Positions 35,161-45,376 of a DNA stretch of 64,000 bases are shown here, in pieces. Both the position numbers and the translations under genes were made by a program. A model generated the notes under the pieces. It did not search any database. It was given only the letters and a program-made list of their open reading frames with translations, and was not told the origin of the DNA. Every line of letters begins with the position of its first letter. The stretch's first letter is position 1. The DNA is from Paraburkholderia phenoliruptrix (GTDB lineage: Bacteria > Pseudomonadota > Gammaproteobacteria > Burkholderiales > Burkholderiaceae), in NCBI RefSeq assembly GCF_019511605.1, contig NZ_JAEUAV010000001.1, positions 372,001 through 436,000 of the forward strand. Reading direction: 5' to 3'.

Positions 35161-36489
35161 TCATTCGGTCACTGCCATGGCGCCTCGGGCCGAGCGCACG
35201 TTGCGCTCGCGCCGAAGAATGAACACGGTAATTGCTGCGAACAGCAGCAGACAGGTTGCAGGAATCAGCATGGGCGCTTTCACGCTACCCGTAGTTTGAC
35301 GAACCCACGGCACAAGATTTTGCGCGATGAAGCCGCCAATGTTGCCAAGCGAATTGATCGCGGCGATTCCCGCCGCCGCTCGAGCGCCAGTCAGGAATTT
35401 CGGCGGCAAGGTCCAGAAGCAAGGCAGCAGCAGATACATGCACGGCGCGCCGAAACACAGTGCGATGAAACGCAGCGTGTTGGTCGGCAGAAACACTGCG
35501 CTCGCGAAACATGTGACGCCGAGCAGCGCCGAAACCAGCATCGCGATGAGTGCGCGATCGCCCGCACCGCGCAACCTGGAAGGCAACCATGCAAGCACCA
35601 CGGTCGCCATCAGCCACGGCACGATGTTGAGCAAACCGTTGGTTGTATTGCTCACGCCAAAGCCCTTCACGAGCGTCGGCAACCAGTAGCTCACGCCATA
35701 AACGGAAATGGACAGCATCATGTAGTAGAGCGCCATGCCGATCACGCGCGGCTCGGTCAGCACGCTCAGCAGCGAACCGTGCGACGCGACGCTTGCCCTG
35801 ATCTGCGCGCGTTCCGCCTCGAGCGTGCTGGAAAGCCATGCTTTCTCGTCGGCGGAAAGAAACCTGGCTTCTTTCGGCGACGCCGGCAGCATGAACAGCA
35901 CCACCACGGTCAACAGCACCGAAGGCAGGCCCGTCACGATGAATACGAGTTGCCAGCCTTGCAGCCCCGCGAACCCACCCTTGTCGAGCAGCCAGCCGCA
36001 GATCGGCGCGCCGAGCATATTGCCGAGGCTGCTGCCGAGCGTGAAATAGCCGAGCATGCGCACGCGATGCCGCGCCGGAAACCACAGCGTCAGATAATAG
36101 ATCACGCCAGGATATAAGCCTGCTTCGGACGCGCCGAGCAGAAAACGCAGCACGTAGAACATGGTCGCGTTCGTCGTGAAGGCAAGCAGTATCGTCACGA
36201 CGCCCCACGTGAGCATGATGCGCGCCATCCAGCGCGGCGCGCCATATTTGTGCAGCATCACGTTGCTCGGCACTTCGAAAATCAGATAGCCGATAAAGAA
36301 CAGAGACGCGCCAAGCCCATACGCCACTTCGGAGAGCCCGAGGCTGCCCAGCATCTGCAGCTTCGCGAAGCTGATATTGGAGCGGTCGATATAGGCAACC
36401 AGATAGAGCAGCCCGAGTAGCGGCATCAACCGGAGAGCGAGGCGGTTGATCATGCGCGATTCGTCAATAGCGGGGGTCGTGGTGTTCAC
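35161..36489 (-). CDS. MFS transporter, anion:cation symporter family
   Basis: Inner-membrane importer for an organic acid or sugar acid, 442 residues with 12 helices. The GTG at 36489 is chosen because GTAGGAGACGCT precedes it; an ATG twelve codons in is possible. Family traits are LGLLYLVAYIDRSNISFAKLQ in helix 1 (D-R-x-N), GASLFFIGYLIFEVPSN and the loop FLLGASEAGLYPGVIYYLTLWFP, quoted in parts, typical of the phthalate/glucarate/galactonate-type (ACS) group. It is next to the RraA-like and dehydratase genes on the same strand, so it likely brings in their substrate. Confidence 0.9.
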   Translation of the reverse strand: MNTTTPAIDESRMINRLALRLMPLLGLLYLVAYIDRSNISFAKLQMLGSLGLSEVAYGLGASLFFIGYLIFEVPSNVMLHKYGAPRWMARIMLTWGVVTILLAFTTNATMFYVLRFLLGASEAGLYPGVIYYLTLWFPARHRVRMLGYFTLGSSLGNMLGAPICGWLLDKGGFAGLQGWQLVFIVTGLPSVLLTVVVLFMLPASPKEARFLSADEKAWLSSTLEAERAQIRASVASHGSLLSVLTEPRVIGMALYYMMLSISVYGVSYWLPTLVKGFGVSNTTNGLLNIVPWLMATVVLAWLPSRLRGAGDRALIAMLVSALLGVTCFASAVFLPTNTLRFIALCFGAPCMYLLLPCFWTLPPKFLTGARAAAGIAAINSLGNIGGFIAQNLVPWVRQTTGSVKAPMLIPATCLLLFAAITVFILRRERNVRSARGAMAVTE

Positions 36490-36580
36490 AGCGTCTCCTA
36501 CGGCCGCGTTCTTCGCGCGAGCCTGCGTTCTGTAACGGATGAGGCGTGAGTCGGCTCGGCGAATCGGAGGGCCGCGCGGC

Positions 36581-37315
36581 TTATTGTTGTTGTGCCCGCC
36601 ACTGCGCATAAGCGGCCATGGTTTCCTCGTTCGGCGGATAGGTGCCGCGCAACGGCCGCCCTTCCTCGATACGCTGCGCGATGAATGCTTCGAGTTGCTC
36701 CTGCTCGGCGGCGTCGCGCGCGACTTCGGCGGCCATCTCGCGCGGCACGATGACTACGCCGTCCACGTCGGCGACCACGATATCGCCCGGATACACCGCC
36801 ACGCCGCCGCACGCAATCGGCACGTTCATATCCACTGCATGATGTTTCGCGAGGTTAAGCGGCGCGCTCGCGCCCGCGCACCAGATCGGCAAGCCCAACG
36901 CCGCGATGGTCCCGCTGTCGCGCACCGGGCCGTCCGACACCATGCCCGCGACGCCGCGCTTTGCGAGCCGCAGCGCGAGGATGGAGCCGACCGACGCCAC
37001 CGCGCGCTCGCCGCGGCAGTCCTGCACCAGCACACTGCCGGCGGGCGCGGTCTCCACGGCCTTGCGCTGCGGATGCTCCGGGTCCTGAAACACGCCGACG
37101 TGATCGAGGTCTTCGCGCGCGGGAATATTGCGCAGCGTGAATGCCGGGCCGACTACATTCGCCGCGCCGGGCGCGGGTTTCACGAGCGGCGCGACACCTT
37201 GCAAAAACACGTTGCGCAAGCCGCGCTTGAAGAGTTGCGTGGTCAAGGTGGCGGTGCTGACATGCCTTAGCTGTTCGAGCGTCGCTTCGCTCACGACGAC
37301 TTCAGTTGCGCTCAT
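36581..37315 (-). CDS. RraA-like / HMG-CHA aldolase-family protein
   Basis: A 244-residue protein of the RraA fold, starting at ATG 37315. Members are either RNase E regulators or class II pyruvate aldolases for 4-hydroxy-4-methyl-2-oxoglutarate-type substrates. The conserved region ASVGSILALRLAKRGVAGMVSDGPVRD, quoted here in two parts ASVGSILALRLAKR and GVAGMVSDGPVRD, gives Arg132-Asp133, the catalytic pair of the aldolase group. It also has VYPGDIVVADVDGVVIVP near residue 188. At 244 residues it is longer than E. coli RraA (about 160), and with a sugar-acid dehydratase beside it an aldolase or lyase role is more likely than RNase regulation. The gap to the dehydratase gene is 17 bp. Confidence 0.85.
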   Translation of the reverse strand: MSATEVVVSEATLEQLRHVSTATLTTQLFKRGLRNVFLQGVAPLVKPAPGAANVVGPAFTLRNIPAREDLDHVGVFQDPEHPQRKAVETAPAGSVLVQDCRGERAVASVGSILALRLAKRGVAGMVSDGPVRDSGTIAALGLPIWCAGASAPLNLAKHHAVDMNVPIACGGVAVYPGDIVVADVDGVVIVPREMAAEVARDAAEQEQLEAFIAQRIEEGRPLRGTYPPNEETMAAYAQWRAQQQ

Positions 37316-37332
37316 AAGGACTCCGTTTTGAA

Positions 37333-39121
<1,789 letters not shown>

Positions 39122-39123
<2 letters not shown>

Positions 39124-39137
39124 GGTATCGCTACCAT
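39122..39137. promoter_or_regulatory. LacI-type operator O1, overlapping dehydratase start codon
   Basis: ATGGTATCGCTACCAT is a 16-bp imperfect palindrome (GGTA-N4-TACC) with central CG. Its first two bases form part of the minus-strand start codon (CAT at 39121-39123), so a bound repressor would cover the initiation region. Confidence 0.75.
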
Positions 39138-39185
39138 CCGCTCATCGTTCTGCGGGGCTGGACGGCAGCTTTCGGAATGACTGCG

Positions 39186-39201
39186 ATGGTAGCGATACCA
39201 T
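39186..39201. promoter_or_regulatory. LacI-type operator O2 upstream of dehydratase gene
   Basis: ATGGTAGCGATACCAT is the exact reverse complement of the operator at 39122-39137. Centre-to-centre distance is 64 bp, close to six helical turns, which would place both sites on one face of the DNA and allow looping. Confidence 0.75.
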
Positions 39202-39297
39202 CCGGCGCTGTCGCTCGGGGAAATCACCAGTTCGCGGGTGGGCCAACGATTGACGCCGCCAGGCGATGAGAATAGCATTGTTCCATCCAACGATTAT

Positions 39298-39318
39298 CAG
39301 TTCTATCTGATAGAACTG
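39298..39318. promoter_or_regulatory. Perfect palindrome in front of iclR-type gene
   Basis: Arms CAGTTCTATC and GATAGAACTG flank a single central T, a perfect 21-bp palindrome. It ends just before the ribosome binding site GGAGA at 39323-39327 and the ATG at 39333, where a regulator would block its own transcript; binding by the IclR-type protein is inferred. Confidence 0.72.
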
Positions 39319-39332
39319 CACCGGAGACGGCT

Positions 39333-40181
39333 ATGGCCCGCAGCAGCGACACAGCGCGCACGCCGCAAGGCGTCACGTCGAGCGGCATCGACGTGCTCGA
39401 CCGCGCCGCGTCGATCCTTTTTGCGTTTCGCCGCAACGACGAACCGCTCACGCTCACGGAACTCTCCGAGCGCACAGGGCTTTACAAGAGCACGCTGTCG
39501 CGGCTCGCGCAGGCGCTCTGTCATCACCAGCTTCTGATCCGTCACGACGACGGGCGCTTCTGGATCGGCTCAGCTGCGATGCATCTGAGCGCCGTCTACG
39601 AGGCCGGCTTCGATCTGCGCGACGTCCTGCTGCCGGCCATGAAAGAGCTCAGCGCCGAAACGGGTGAGGCAGTGTCGTTCCACGTGCGCGAACGCGATCA
39701 CCGGGTCTGCCTGTACCGCATTGCGTCGCGCCACTCGATTCGCGCGGAAGTGCAGCAAGGCGACACGCAGCCGCTGGAACGCGGCGCGGGCGGGCGTGTG
39801 CTGCTCGCGTTCTCGGGCGAACCCGGCGAGCCGTACGACACCGTGCGCTCGCGCTACGTCTATCTGTCGATGGGAGAGCGCGACCGCGAAACGTCTGGCA
39901 TTTCCGCGCCTGTGTTCCGCGTTGGACAGGAACTGGTGGGCGCGCTCGGCATTGTCGGACCGTCCGCACGCATGGGGATGGAAGAAATGGAGCGCTACCG
40001 GCCGCGCCTGCTCGACTTCGCCGCGCGCGTGACGAAGCTGCTGGGCGGCGATCCCGAGCCTTTGCTCACAGCGGCGGGCGCGCTCGACACGGCGTCCAGT
40101 CAGGCAGCCAGCGAACGGCCCGGCCCGCAACAAAAACAGCCAGACGCTACCGGCCAAACGCAGGAGAACGAGAATGCTTAA
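39333..40181 (+). CDS. IclR-family transcriptional regulator
   Basis: A 282-residue regulator with an N-terminal winged HTH (LTLTELSERTGLYKSTLSRLAQAL, about 36-58, listed here as LTLTELSERTG and LYKSTLSRLAQAL) and the C-terminal IclR ligand domain. That domain includes ETGEAVSFHVRERDHRVCLY, EVQQGDTQPLERGAGGRVLL and GISAPVFRVGQELVGALGIV. The tail after about residue 255 is Gln/Ala-rich. Its 3' end overlaps the MFS gene by 8 bp, so regulator, transporter, hydratase, aldolase and dehydrogenase form one plus-strand operon. The palindrome at 39298-39318 probably gives autoregulation. Confidence 0.92.
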   Translation: MARSSDTARTPQGVTSSGIDVLDRAASILFAFRRNDEPLTLTELSERTGLYKSTLSRLAQALCHHQLLIRHDDGRFWIGSAAMHLSAVYEAGFDLRDVLLPAMKELSAETGEAVSFHVRERDHRVCLYRIASRHSIRAEVQQGDTQPLERGAGGRVLLAFSGEPGEPYDTVRSRYVYLSMGERDRETSGISAPVFRVGQELVGALGIVGPSARMGMEEMERYRPRLLDFAARVTKLLGGDPEPLLTAAGALDTASSQAASERPGPQQKQPDATGQTQENENA

Positions 40182-41490
40182 GTGGTACACCGAGCTGACG
40201 AAGCCGGAGAAGCGCACCTACTGGGCGTGCTTCAGCGGCTGGGGACTCGATGCAATGGACACGCAGATGTACGCGCTCGCCATTCCCACGCTAATTGCGC
40301 TGTGGGGCATGACGCGCGGCCAGGCAGGCGTGCTCGGCACGACCGTGCTGATCATGGCGTCGCTTGGCGGCTGGATTGCAGGCATTCTCGCCGACCGTTA
40401 CGGACGCGTGCGCGTTTTGCAGATCACGATTCTGTGGTTCTCCGCTTTCACGCTGCTCTCCGCGTTCACCAATTCGTTCGGGCAACTGATGGTCACGCGC
40501 GGACTTCAGGGTCTCGGCTTCGGCGGCGAATGGGCGGTGGGCGCGGTGCTTATCAGCGAGACGATTCGCCCGCAGGTGCGGGGCCGCGCGGTGGGCTCGC
40601 TGCAGGCTGGCTGGGCCGTGGGCTATGGCGTGGCGGTGCTGCTGTCCACGCTGATCTTCAGTTCGTTGCAACCCGAGTGGGCGTGGCGGGTGCTGTTCGC
40701 AACCGGTATTGTGCCCACGCTGCTGGTGCTGTGGATTCGCCGTCACATCAAGGAAGCGCCGGTGTTCGCGCAGATTCGCCGCGAGCATGCCGCGGACCGC
40801 CCAAGCATCTGGGCCGTGTTCGACCGCTCGACCCGCGTGACGACTTTCAAGGCGATCCTGCTGACGTTCGGCATCTACGGCGGCAATTACGTGATGATCA
40901 CCTGGCTGCCCGCTTATCTGAAGCTGGTGCTGCATCTGTCGATCACGAACATCGGCGGCTACCTCGCGATCAACATTCTCGGCTCGTTCGCCGGCGCGTT
41001 TCTGAACGGCTGGATGGCAGACCGTTTCGGCCGGCGCCGCACGTTTATCGTGATCGCGTTCCTGCAGGCGATTGCGGTTGCTACTTACACACTCGCGCCG
41101 ATCACGCTGCCTGTCACGCTCGTGCTGGGCTTTGTTCTGGGCACGCTGCAGTCCGGCACGGCGGCAGGCACCGGCGCATATATCGCAGAGCTCTTTCCCA
41201 CTCGCATCCGCGCTTCGGCACAAGGTCTGTGCGGCAACGCGGGGCGTGCCATTGGCGCAATCATGCCCGCCATGGTCGGCGTGCTGAGCGCGAAGCTCGA
41301 GCTGGGTGCCGCGATGGGCATGTGCGCGTGTGCGTCGTATGCGCTCGTCGTGATCGCCGCGCTGGTGCTGCCGGAAACACGCGGGCGCGATCTGTCCGAC
41401 GTCAAGTTCAGCGCCGCAAGCAGCGCGGATCAGGCAAGGCAGCAAGAAGACATCACAGCGCAGCGCGCCGACACCGCACTGCCACGCTGA
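40174..41490 (+). CDS. MFS transporter, aromatic/dicarboxylic acid type
   Basis: A 438-residue importer with 12 membrane helices. Family loops are ILADRYGRVRVLQ between helices 2 and 3, GLGFGGEWAVGAVLISETI in helix 4-5 and WMADRFGRRRTFIVIAF between helices 8 and 9. The early Asp pair in GLDAMDTQMYALAIP is typical of acid:proton symporters of the AAHS/sialic-acid type. It precedes the LigJ- and LigK-type genes by 38 bp and is the likely entry point for the substrate of that pathway. Confidence 0.9.
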   Translation: MLKWYTELTKPEKRTYWACFSGWGLDAMDTQMYALAIPTLIALWGMTRGQAGVLGTTVLIMASLGGWIAGILADRYGRVRVLQITILWFSAFTLLSAFTNSFGQLMVTRGLQGLGFGGEWAVGAVLISETIRPQVRGRAVGSLQAGWAVGYGVAVLLSTLIFSSLQPEWAWRVLFATGIVPTLLVLWIRRHIKEAPVFAQIRREHAADRPSIWAVFDRSTRVTTFKAILLTFGIYGGNYVMITWLPAYLKLVLHLSITNIGGYLAINILGSFAGAFLNGWMADRFGRRRTFIVIAFLQAIAVATYTLAPITLPVTLVLGFVLGTLQSGTAAGTGAYIAELFPTRIRASAQGLCGNAGRAIGAIMPAMVGVLSAKLELGAAMGMCACASYALVVIAALVLPETRGRDLSDVKFSAASSADQARQQEDITAQRADTALPR

Positions 41491-41528
41491 AGCGTTCGCC
41501 GTACCGCATTTCATTTCGGAGTACATGC

Positions 41529-42554
41529 ATGATCATCGACATTCACGGTCACTACACGACCGCGCCGAAAGCACTGGAGAACTGGCGCAACCGCCAGATT
41601 GCCGCACTCGGCAATCCCACCGACGCACCCAGCCCGTCCGAACTGCAGATCAGCGACGACGAGCTGCGCGAGTCGATCGAAACGAACCAGTTGCGCCTGA
41701 TGCGCGAGCGCGGCCTCGACCTCACCGTGTTCAGTCCGCGCGCGAGCTTCATGGCGCATCACATTGGCGATTTCAACGTGTCGAGCACGTGGGCCGCTAT
41801 CTGCAACGAACTGTGCTACCGCGTGAGTCAGCTGTTCCCCGAGAACTTCATTCCCGCCGCAATGCTGCCGCAAAGCCCCGGCGTGGATGTCGCCACCTGC
41901 ATTCCCGAACTCGTCAAATGCGTCGAGCAGTACGGCAACGTCGCGATCAATCTGAATCCCGATCCGTCGGGGGGCCACTGGACGAGCCCGCCGCTTTCCG
42001 ACCGCTACTGGTATCCGGTCTACGAGAAGATGGTCGAGTACGACATTCCGGCCATGGTGCATGTGAGCACGAGCTGTAACGCGTGCTTTCACACCACCGG
42101 CGCTCATTATCTGAACGCGGATACGACGGCGTTCATGCAGTGCCTCACGTCCGACCTGTTTCGCGACTTCCCTGCGCTGAAGTTCGTGATTCCGCATGGC
42201 GGCGGCGCGGTGCCCTACCACTGGGGACGCTTTCGCGGCCTCGCGCAGGAAATGAAGAAGCCGCTGCTCGAAAAGCATCTGCTGAAAAACATCTTCTTCG
42301 ATACCTGCGTCTATCACCAGCCCGGCATCGACCTGCTCACCAAAGTGATTCCGGTCGACAACATTCTTTTCGCAAGCGAGATGATCGGCGCCGTGCGCGG
42401 TGTCGATCCGCAAACAGGCCACTACTTCGACGATACGAAGCGCTATGTCGAAGCGGCGGATATGAATCCGGAACAGCGCAACAAGATCTACGAAGGCAAC
42501 GCACGGCGCGTCTATCCGCGCCTCGACGCCGCACTCAAAGCACAAGGACGTTGA
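41529..42554 (+). CDS. ligJ: 4-oxalomesaconate hydratase, LigJ type
   Basis: Adds water to 4-oxalomesaconate to give 4-carboxy-4-hydroxy-2-oxoadipate in the protocatechuate 4,5-cleavage and gallate routes. It belongs to the amidohydrolase superfamily, 341 residues from ATG 41529 (GGAG upstream). His6 and His8 in DIHGHYTT, His178 in MVHVSTSCN and Glu284 in FASEM coincide in number with the zinc ligands I recall for LigJ of Sphingobium; His223 in PHGGG is also kept. This agreement gives good confidence in the assignment. The next gene, 2 bp on, is the aldolase for the product. No ring-cleavage dioxygenase, LigC or LigI gene is in the window. Confidence 0.92.
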   Translation: MIIDIHGHYTTAPKALENWRNRQIAALGNPTDAPSPSELQISDDELRESIETNQLRLMRERGLDLTVFSPRASFMAHHIGDFNVSSTWAAICNELCYRVSQLFPENFIPAAMLPQSPGVDVATCIPELVKCVEQYGNVAINLNPDPSGGHWTSPPLSDRYWYPVYEKMVEYDIPAMVHVSTSCNACFHTTGAHYLNADTTAFMQCLTSDLFRDFPALKFVIPHGGGAVPYHWGRFRGLAQEMKKPLLEKHLLKNIFFDTCVYHQPGIDLLTKVIPVDNILFASEMIGAVRGVDPQTGHYFDDTKRYVEAADMNPEQRNKIYEGNARRVYPRLDAALKAQGR

Positions 42555-42556
42555 AC

Positions 42557-43240
42557 ATGTACGAACTCGGAGTGGTTTATCGCAACGTCGCCCGCGCGGA
42601 CAGCCGCATCGCGGACGGCCTCGGCGCGCTCGGCAGCGCAACGGTGCACGAAGCAATGGGACGTGTCGGCCTGATGAAGCCGTACATGCGCCCCATCTAC
42701 ACCGGCGCGCATGCCTTCGGCACCGCCGTCACCGTGCTGCTGCATCCCGGCGACAACTGGATGCTGCACGTCGCCGCCGAACAGATCCAGCCGGGCGACG
42801 TAGTCGTGGCAGCCGTCACCGCCGATTGCACCGACGGCTATTTCGGCGACCTGCTCGCCACGAGCTTCAAGGCGCGCGGCGCGCGAGCCCTGATTATCGA
42901 CGCGGGCGTGCGCGACGTGAGCGTGCTCACCGAGATGGACTTCCCGGTCTGGAGCAAGGCGATTTCGGCGAAGGGCACGATCAAGGCCACGCTCGGCTCG
43001 GTGAACATTCCGGTGGTTTGCGCGGGCGCGCTGGTCGCGCCGGGCGACGTGATCGTCGCCGATCAGGACGGCGTGGTCGTGGTGCCGTCGGCCAAGGCGC
43101 AAGAAACGCTCGAAAAAGCTAGCGCGCGCGAAGCAAACGAAGCGCAGAAACGTGAGAAGCTCGCCTCGGGCGTGCTCGGCCTCGATATGTATCAGATGCG
43201 CGAGCCGTTAAAGCAACTGGGGCTGCGCTATATCGACTGA
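42557..43240 (+). CDS. ligK: 4-carboxy-4-hydroxy-2-oxoadipate aldolase (LigK/ProA type)
   Basis: Class II pyruvate aldolase that splits 4-carboxy-4-hydroxy-2-oxoadipate to pyruvate and oxaloacetate and also acts on 4-hydroxy-4-methyl-2-oxoglutarate. The 227-residue length and the RraA-type fold match the family. The catalytic pair is Arg119-Asp120 in [27 protein letters not shown], just before it, is the conserved substrate and metal site. [19 protein letters not shown] follows further on. The start, ATG 42557, is 2 bp after the stop of the hydratase gene, so the two enzymes are made together. Confidence 0.92.
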   Translation: MYELGVVYRNVARADSRIADGLGALGSATVHEAMGRVGLMKPYMRPIYTGAHAFGTAVTVLLHPGDNWMLHVAAEQIQPGDVVVAAVTADCTDGYFGDLLATSFKARGARALIIDAGVRDVSVLTEMDFPVWSKAISAKGTIKATLGSVNIPVVCAGALVAPGDVIVADQDGVVVVPSAKAQETLEKASAREANEAQKREKLASGVLGLDMYQMREPLKQLGLRYID

Positions 43241-43296
43241 GTGCGTGTCGCGCGCTCGGCTTCGCTCATTGTCCAACGCAACTACGGAGTGCCCAT

Positions 43297-44199
43297 ATGT
43301 CCCAGTCGCCCCAACAGTCCGCCGCGCGGATTGCGATTATCGGCTTCGGCGAGGTTGGGCCGATCTTCGCGCGCGCATTCACCGAAGCCGGCCGTGCGGT
43401 GTCCACCTTCGACATCAAACTCGCCGACCCGGCCACTCGTAGTGCGATTGTCGAGCGCGCGGAGCAAAGCGGAGCGCAGCTTGCCGACGATCTCGCCAGC
43501 GCGTTGCGCGATGCGCAACTCGTCTTCTCCGCCGTGACCGCGAGCCAGGCTGAAGCGGTGGCGAGCGCTGCCGCGGCGCATCTCGTCAAAGGTCAGATTT
43601 TCATCGATCTGAATTCGGTGTCGCCCGCCGTCAAGCAGCGCAATAGCGTGACGGTTCAGCAAAGCGGCGCCGATTACGTGGAAGCCGCGGTCATGGCGCC
43701 TGTGCCGCCGCAAGGCATACGTGTGCCGATGCTGCTTGGCGGCCGTGTTGCCGCACAGACAGCGGAACTGCTGAACGGACTTGGCATGCGCCCGGAAGCG
43801 GTCGCGCAGGAAGTCGGCCTTGCCTCGGCAATCAAACTGTGCCGCAGCATCATGATCAAGGGTATGGAAGCTCTGTGCGTGCAGTCGATGCTGGCTGCGC
43901 GGCAATTCGACGTGGACGGCCGCGTGCTCGCTTCGCTAGCGGCGAGCTTTCCGGGCGTCGGCTGGGATGCCGGCTACGAAGCGTATCTCATCGGTCGAGT
44001 GGTCGAGCATGGTCAGCGGCGCTCGGAAGAAATGCGCGAAGCGGCGTCGATGCTGGAAAGTCTCGGCATGTCGGGCACGCTCGCAAGCGCTGTCGCCGAT
44101 GTACAGGAGCAGCTCGCCGCGCGCGCCCTGCCGCTCGTCGAGAAGCTCGACAACAAAGGCGCCCTGCCCGAATGGCGAACGTTGCTGAAGCCCGCGTGA
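43297..44199 (+). CDS. NAD(P)-dependent dehydrogenase with DUF1932 C-terminal domain
   Basis: A 300-residue protein of the 6-phosphogluconate/3-hydroxyisobutyrate dehydrogenase superfamily. The Rossmann motif is IAIIGFGEVGPIFARAF (about 12-28), followed by VFSAVTASQA and IFIDLNSVSPAVKQ. The all-helical C-terminal part has the Lys-rich catalytic helix ASAIKLCRSIMIKGMEAL (about 176-193) and matches the DUF1932 type. It follows the aldolase gene by 56 bp. It could oxidise a 2-hydroxy or semialdehyde precursor in place of LigC, but its substrate is not known. Confidence 0.88.
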   Translation: MSQSPQQSAARIAIIGFGEVGPIFARAFTEAGRAVSTFDIKLADPATRSAIVERAEQSGAQLADDLASALRDAQLVFSAVTASQAEAVASAAAAHLVKGQIFIDLNSVSPAVKQRNSVTVQQSGADYVEAAVMAPVPPQGIRVPMLLGGRVAAQTAELLNGLGMRPEAVAQEVGLASAIKLCRSIMIKGMEALCVQSMLAARQFDVDGRVLASLAASFPGVGWDAGYEAYLIGRVVEHGQRRSEEMREAASMLESLGMSGTLASAVADVQEQLAARALPLVEKLDNKGALPEWRTLLKPA

Positions 44200-44256
44200 C
44201 GCACACGCGGTACGCAGTCTGATGCGCGGCGCCTGATGTGTGCGGTCAGCCGTTCG

Positions 44257-44271
44257 AGCGCCGCCGGCGCT
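44257..44271. terminator. Short GC hairpin between convergent genes
   Basis: AGCGCC-GCC-GGCGCT lies between the dehydrogenase gene (ends 44199) and the LysR gene (ends 44273). It is a possible terminator, with no U tract. Confidence 0.4.
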
Positions 44272-44272
44272 A

Positions 44273-45190
44273 TCACGCCCGCTCCGAAGTCCGCTTCAAG
44301 TCCTCGACGATCCAGTCCAGACACTCCTGCGCAAGATCGTCGAGCTGACGGCCTGCAAGCGTGATCACCTGCAGACGTCGTTGCGCGAGCAACGGATTGT
44401 CGAAGGGAATGGCCGTGAGATGGTCCACCGCTAAACGCTTTGCCACCGACACATAGCCCGACGGCATGATTGCGTTTGGCACCGCTTGCGCAAAACGGTA
44501 GAGCGCCGCCACGTAGCGGCTCGTCATCATCGGCTCTATTTCAATGCCCTCCACGCTGCATGCAATGTCGAACAGTTGCCGGTTGGTCGTGCCCTTGTCC
44601 TGCAGCAGCACGGGATAAGCGGGCAGATCCTTCAGCGCGATCTGCGGCCTGCTCGCGAGCGGATGATCGTCGTGCATCAGCGCCATCACCGGCGCGCGCT
44701 GCGTGAACTGCACCAGCACGCCCGGCTCCGGCTTGAACGTGAAAGCGAGCCCAATCGACGCTTCTCCCGACAGCAGCATCTGGCTCGCGCGCTCCGCAGG
44801 CACTACTTCCAGCCGGATGGCGACGTCGGGTTGCTGCGCGCAGAACGCCCCTAGAGACACAGGCAGAAAGTCGAACGCAAAGCCTTCAGTGCATGCGATT
44901 GTCAGCGTGCGCGCGCGCCGCCGCTCGTCGCCCTGAATCTCGTCGAACACAGCCTGCGCGTCTGCCAGCGTGCGCTGCGCGTGACGAAACAGCAGCCGCC
45001 CCGCGTGCGACAGCACCATGCCGCGCGCGTGACGCTCGAACAGCGGCACGCCAATGTCGCCTTCGAGCTTTGCGATATGCCGGCTCAACGCCGACACGGT
45101 AAGGCCGAGCTTCTCGGTCGCCGATGTCAGCGAGCCCGTTTGAGCGACCACCGAAAAGTAATAAAGCGAAGGCTCCAGCAGTTTGCGCAT
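44273..45190 (-). CDS. LysR-family transcriptional regulator
   Basis: A 305-residue LysR regulator. The winged HTH (about 8-65) has LYYFSVVAQTGSLTSATEKL, then LGLTVSALSRHIAKLEGDIG, with FERHARGMVLSHAGRLLFRH after it. The effector domain starts at about residue 95 (LTIACTEGFAFDFLPVSLGAF). It is divergent from the M20 amidohydrolase gene, and the shared gap holds a LysR-like palindrome at 45279-45295. It probably activates the cluster at 45377-50540 in answer to a pathway intermediate. Confidence 0.93.
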   Translation of the reverse strand: MRKLLEPSLYYFSVVAQTGSLTSATEKLGLTVSALSRHIAKLEGDIGVPLFERHARGMVLSHAGRLLFRHAQRTLADAQAVFDEIQGDERRRARTLTIACTEGFAFDFLPVSLGAFCAQQPDVAIRLEVVPAERASQMLLSGEASIGLAFTFKPEPGVLVQFTQRAPVMALMHDDHPLASRPQIALKDLPAYPVLLQDKGTTNRQLFDIACSVEGIEIEPMMTSRYVAALYRFAQAVPNAIMPSGYVSVAKRLAVDHLTAIPFDNPLLAQRRLQVITLAGRQLDDLAQECLDWIVEDLKRTSERA

Positions 45191-45278
45191 GACGTTTGTG
45201 AGCGAAGCGGGCTTGCAAACCGAACGCGCGTGGAGCGCAGCCCGGTACCGGATTGACAGACGAGCGGCAAAAACAAGC

Positions 45279-45295
45279 TTTGCGTGTAGCGCAAA
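45279..45295. promoter_or_regulatory. Candidate LysR-type box
   Basis: TTTGCG-TGTAG-CGCAAA is a perfect palindrome of the T-N11-A kind recognised by LysR-type regulators. It lies in the 186-bp gap between the divergent regulator (45190) and amidohydrolase (45377) starts. Confidence 0.7.
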
Positions 45296-45376
45296 TGTAC
45301 CTTGTTTGATTGCGAATACAAAAATACAGGCGGCGGGCTACTCTGGGGACACTCGACTTCGAACGCCCCTCACGAC

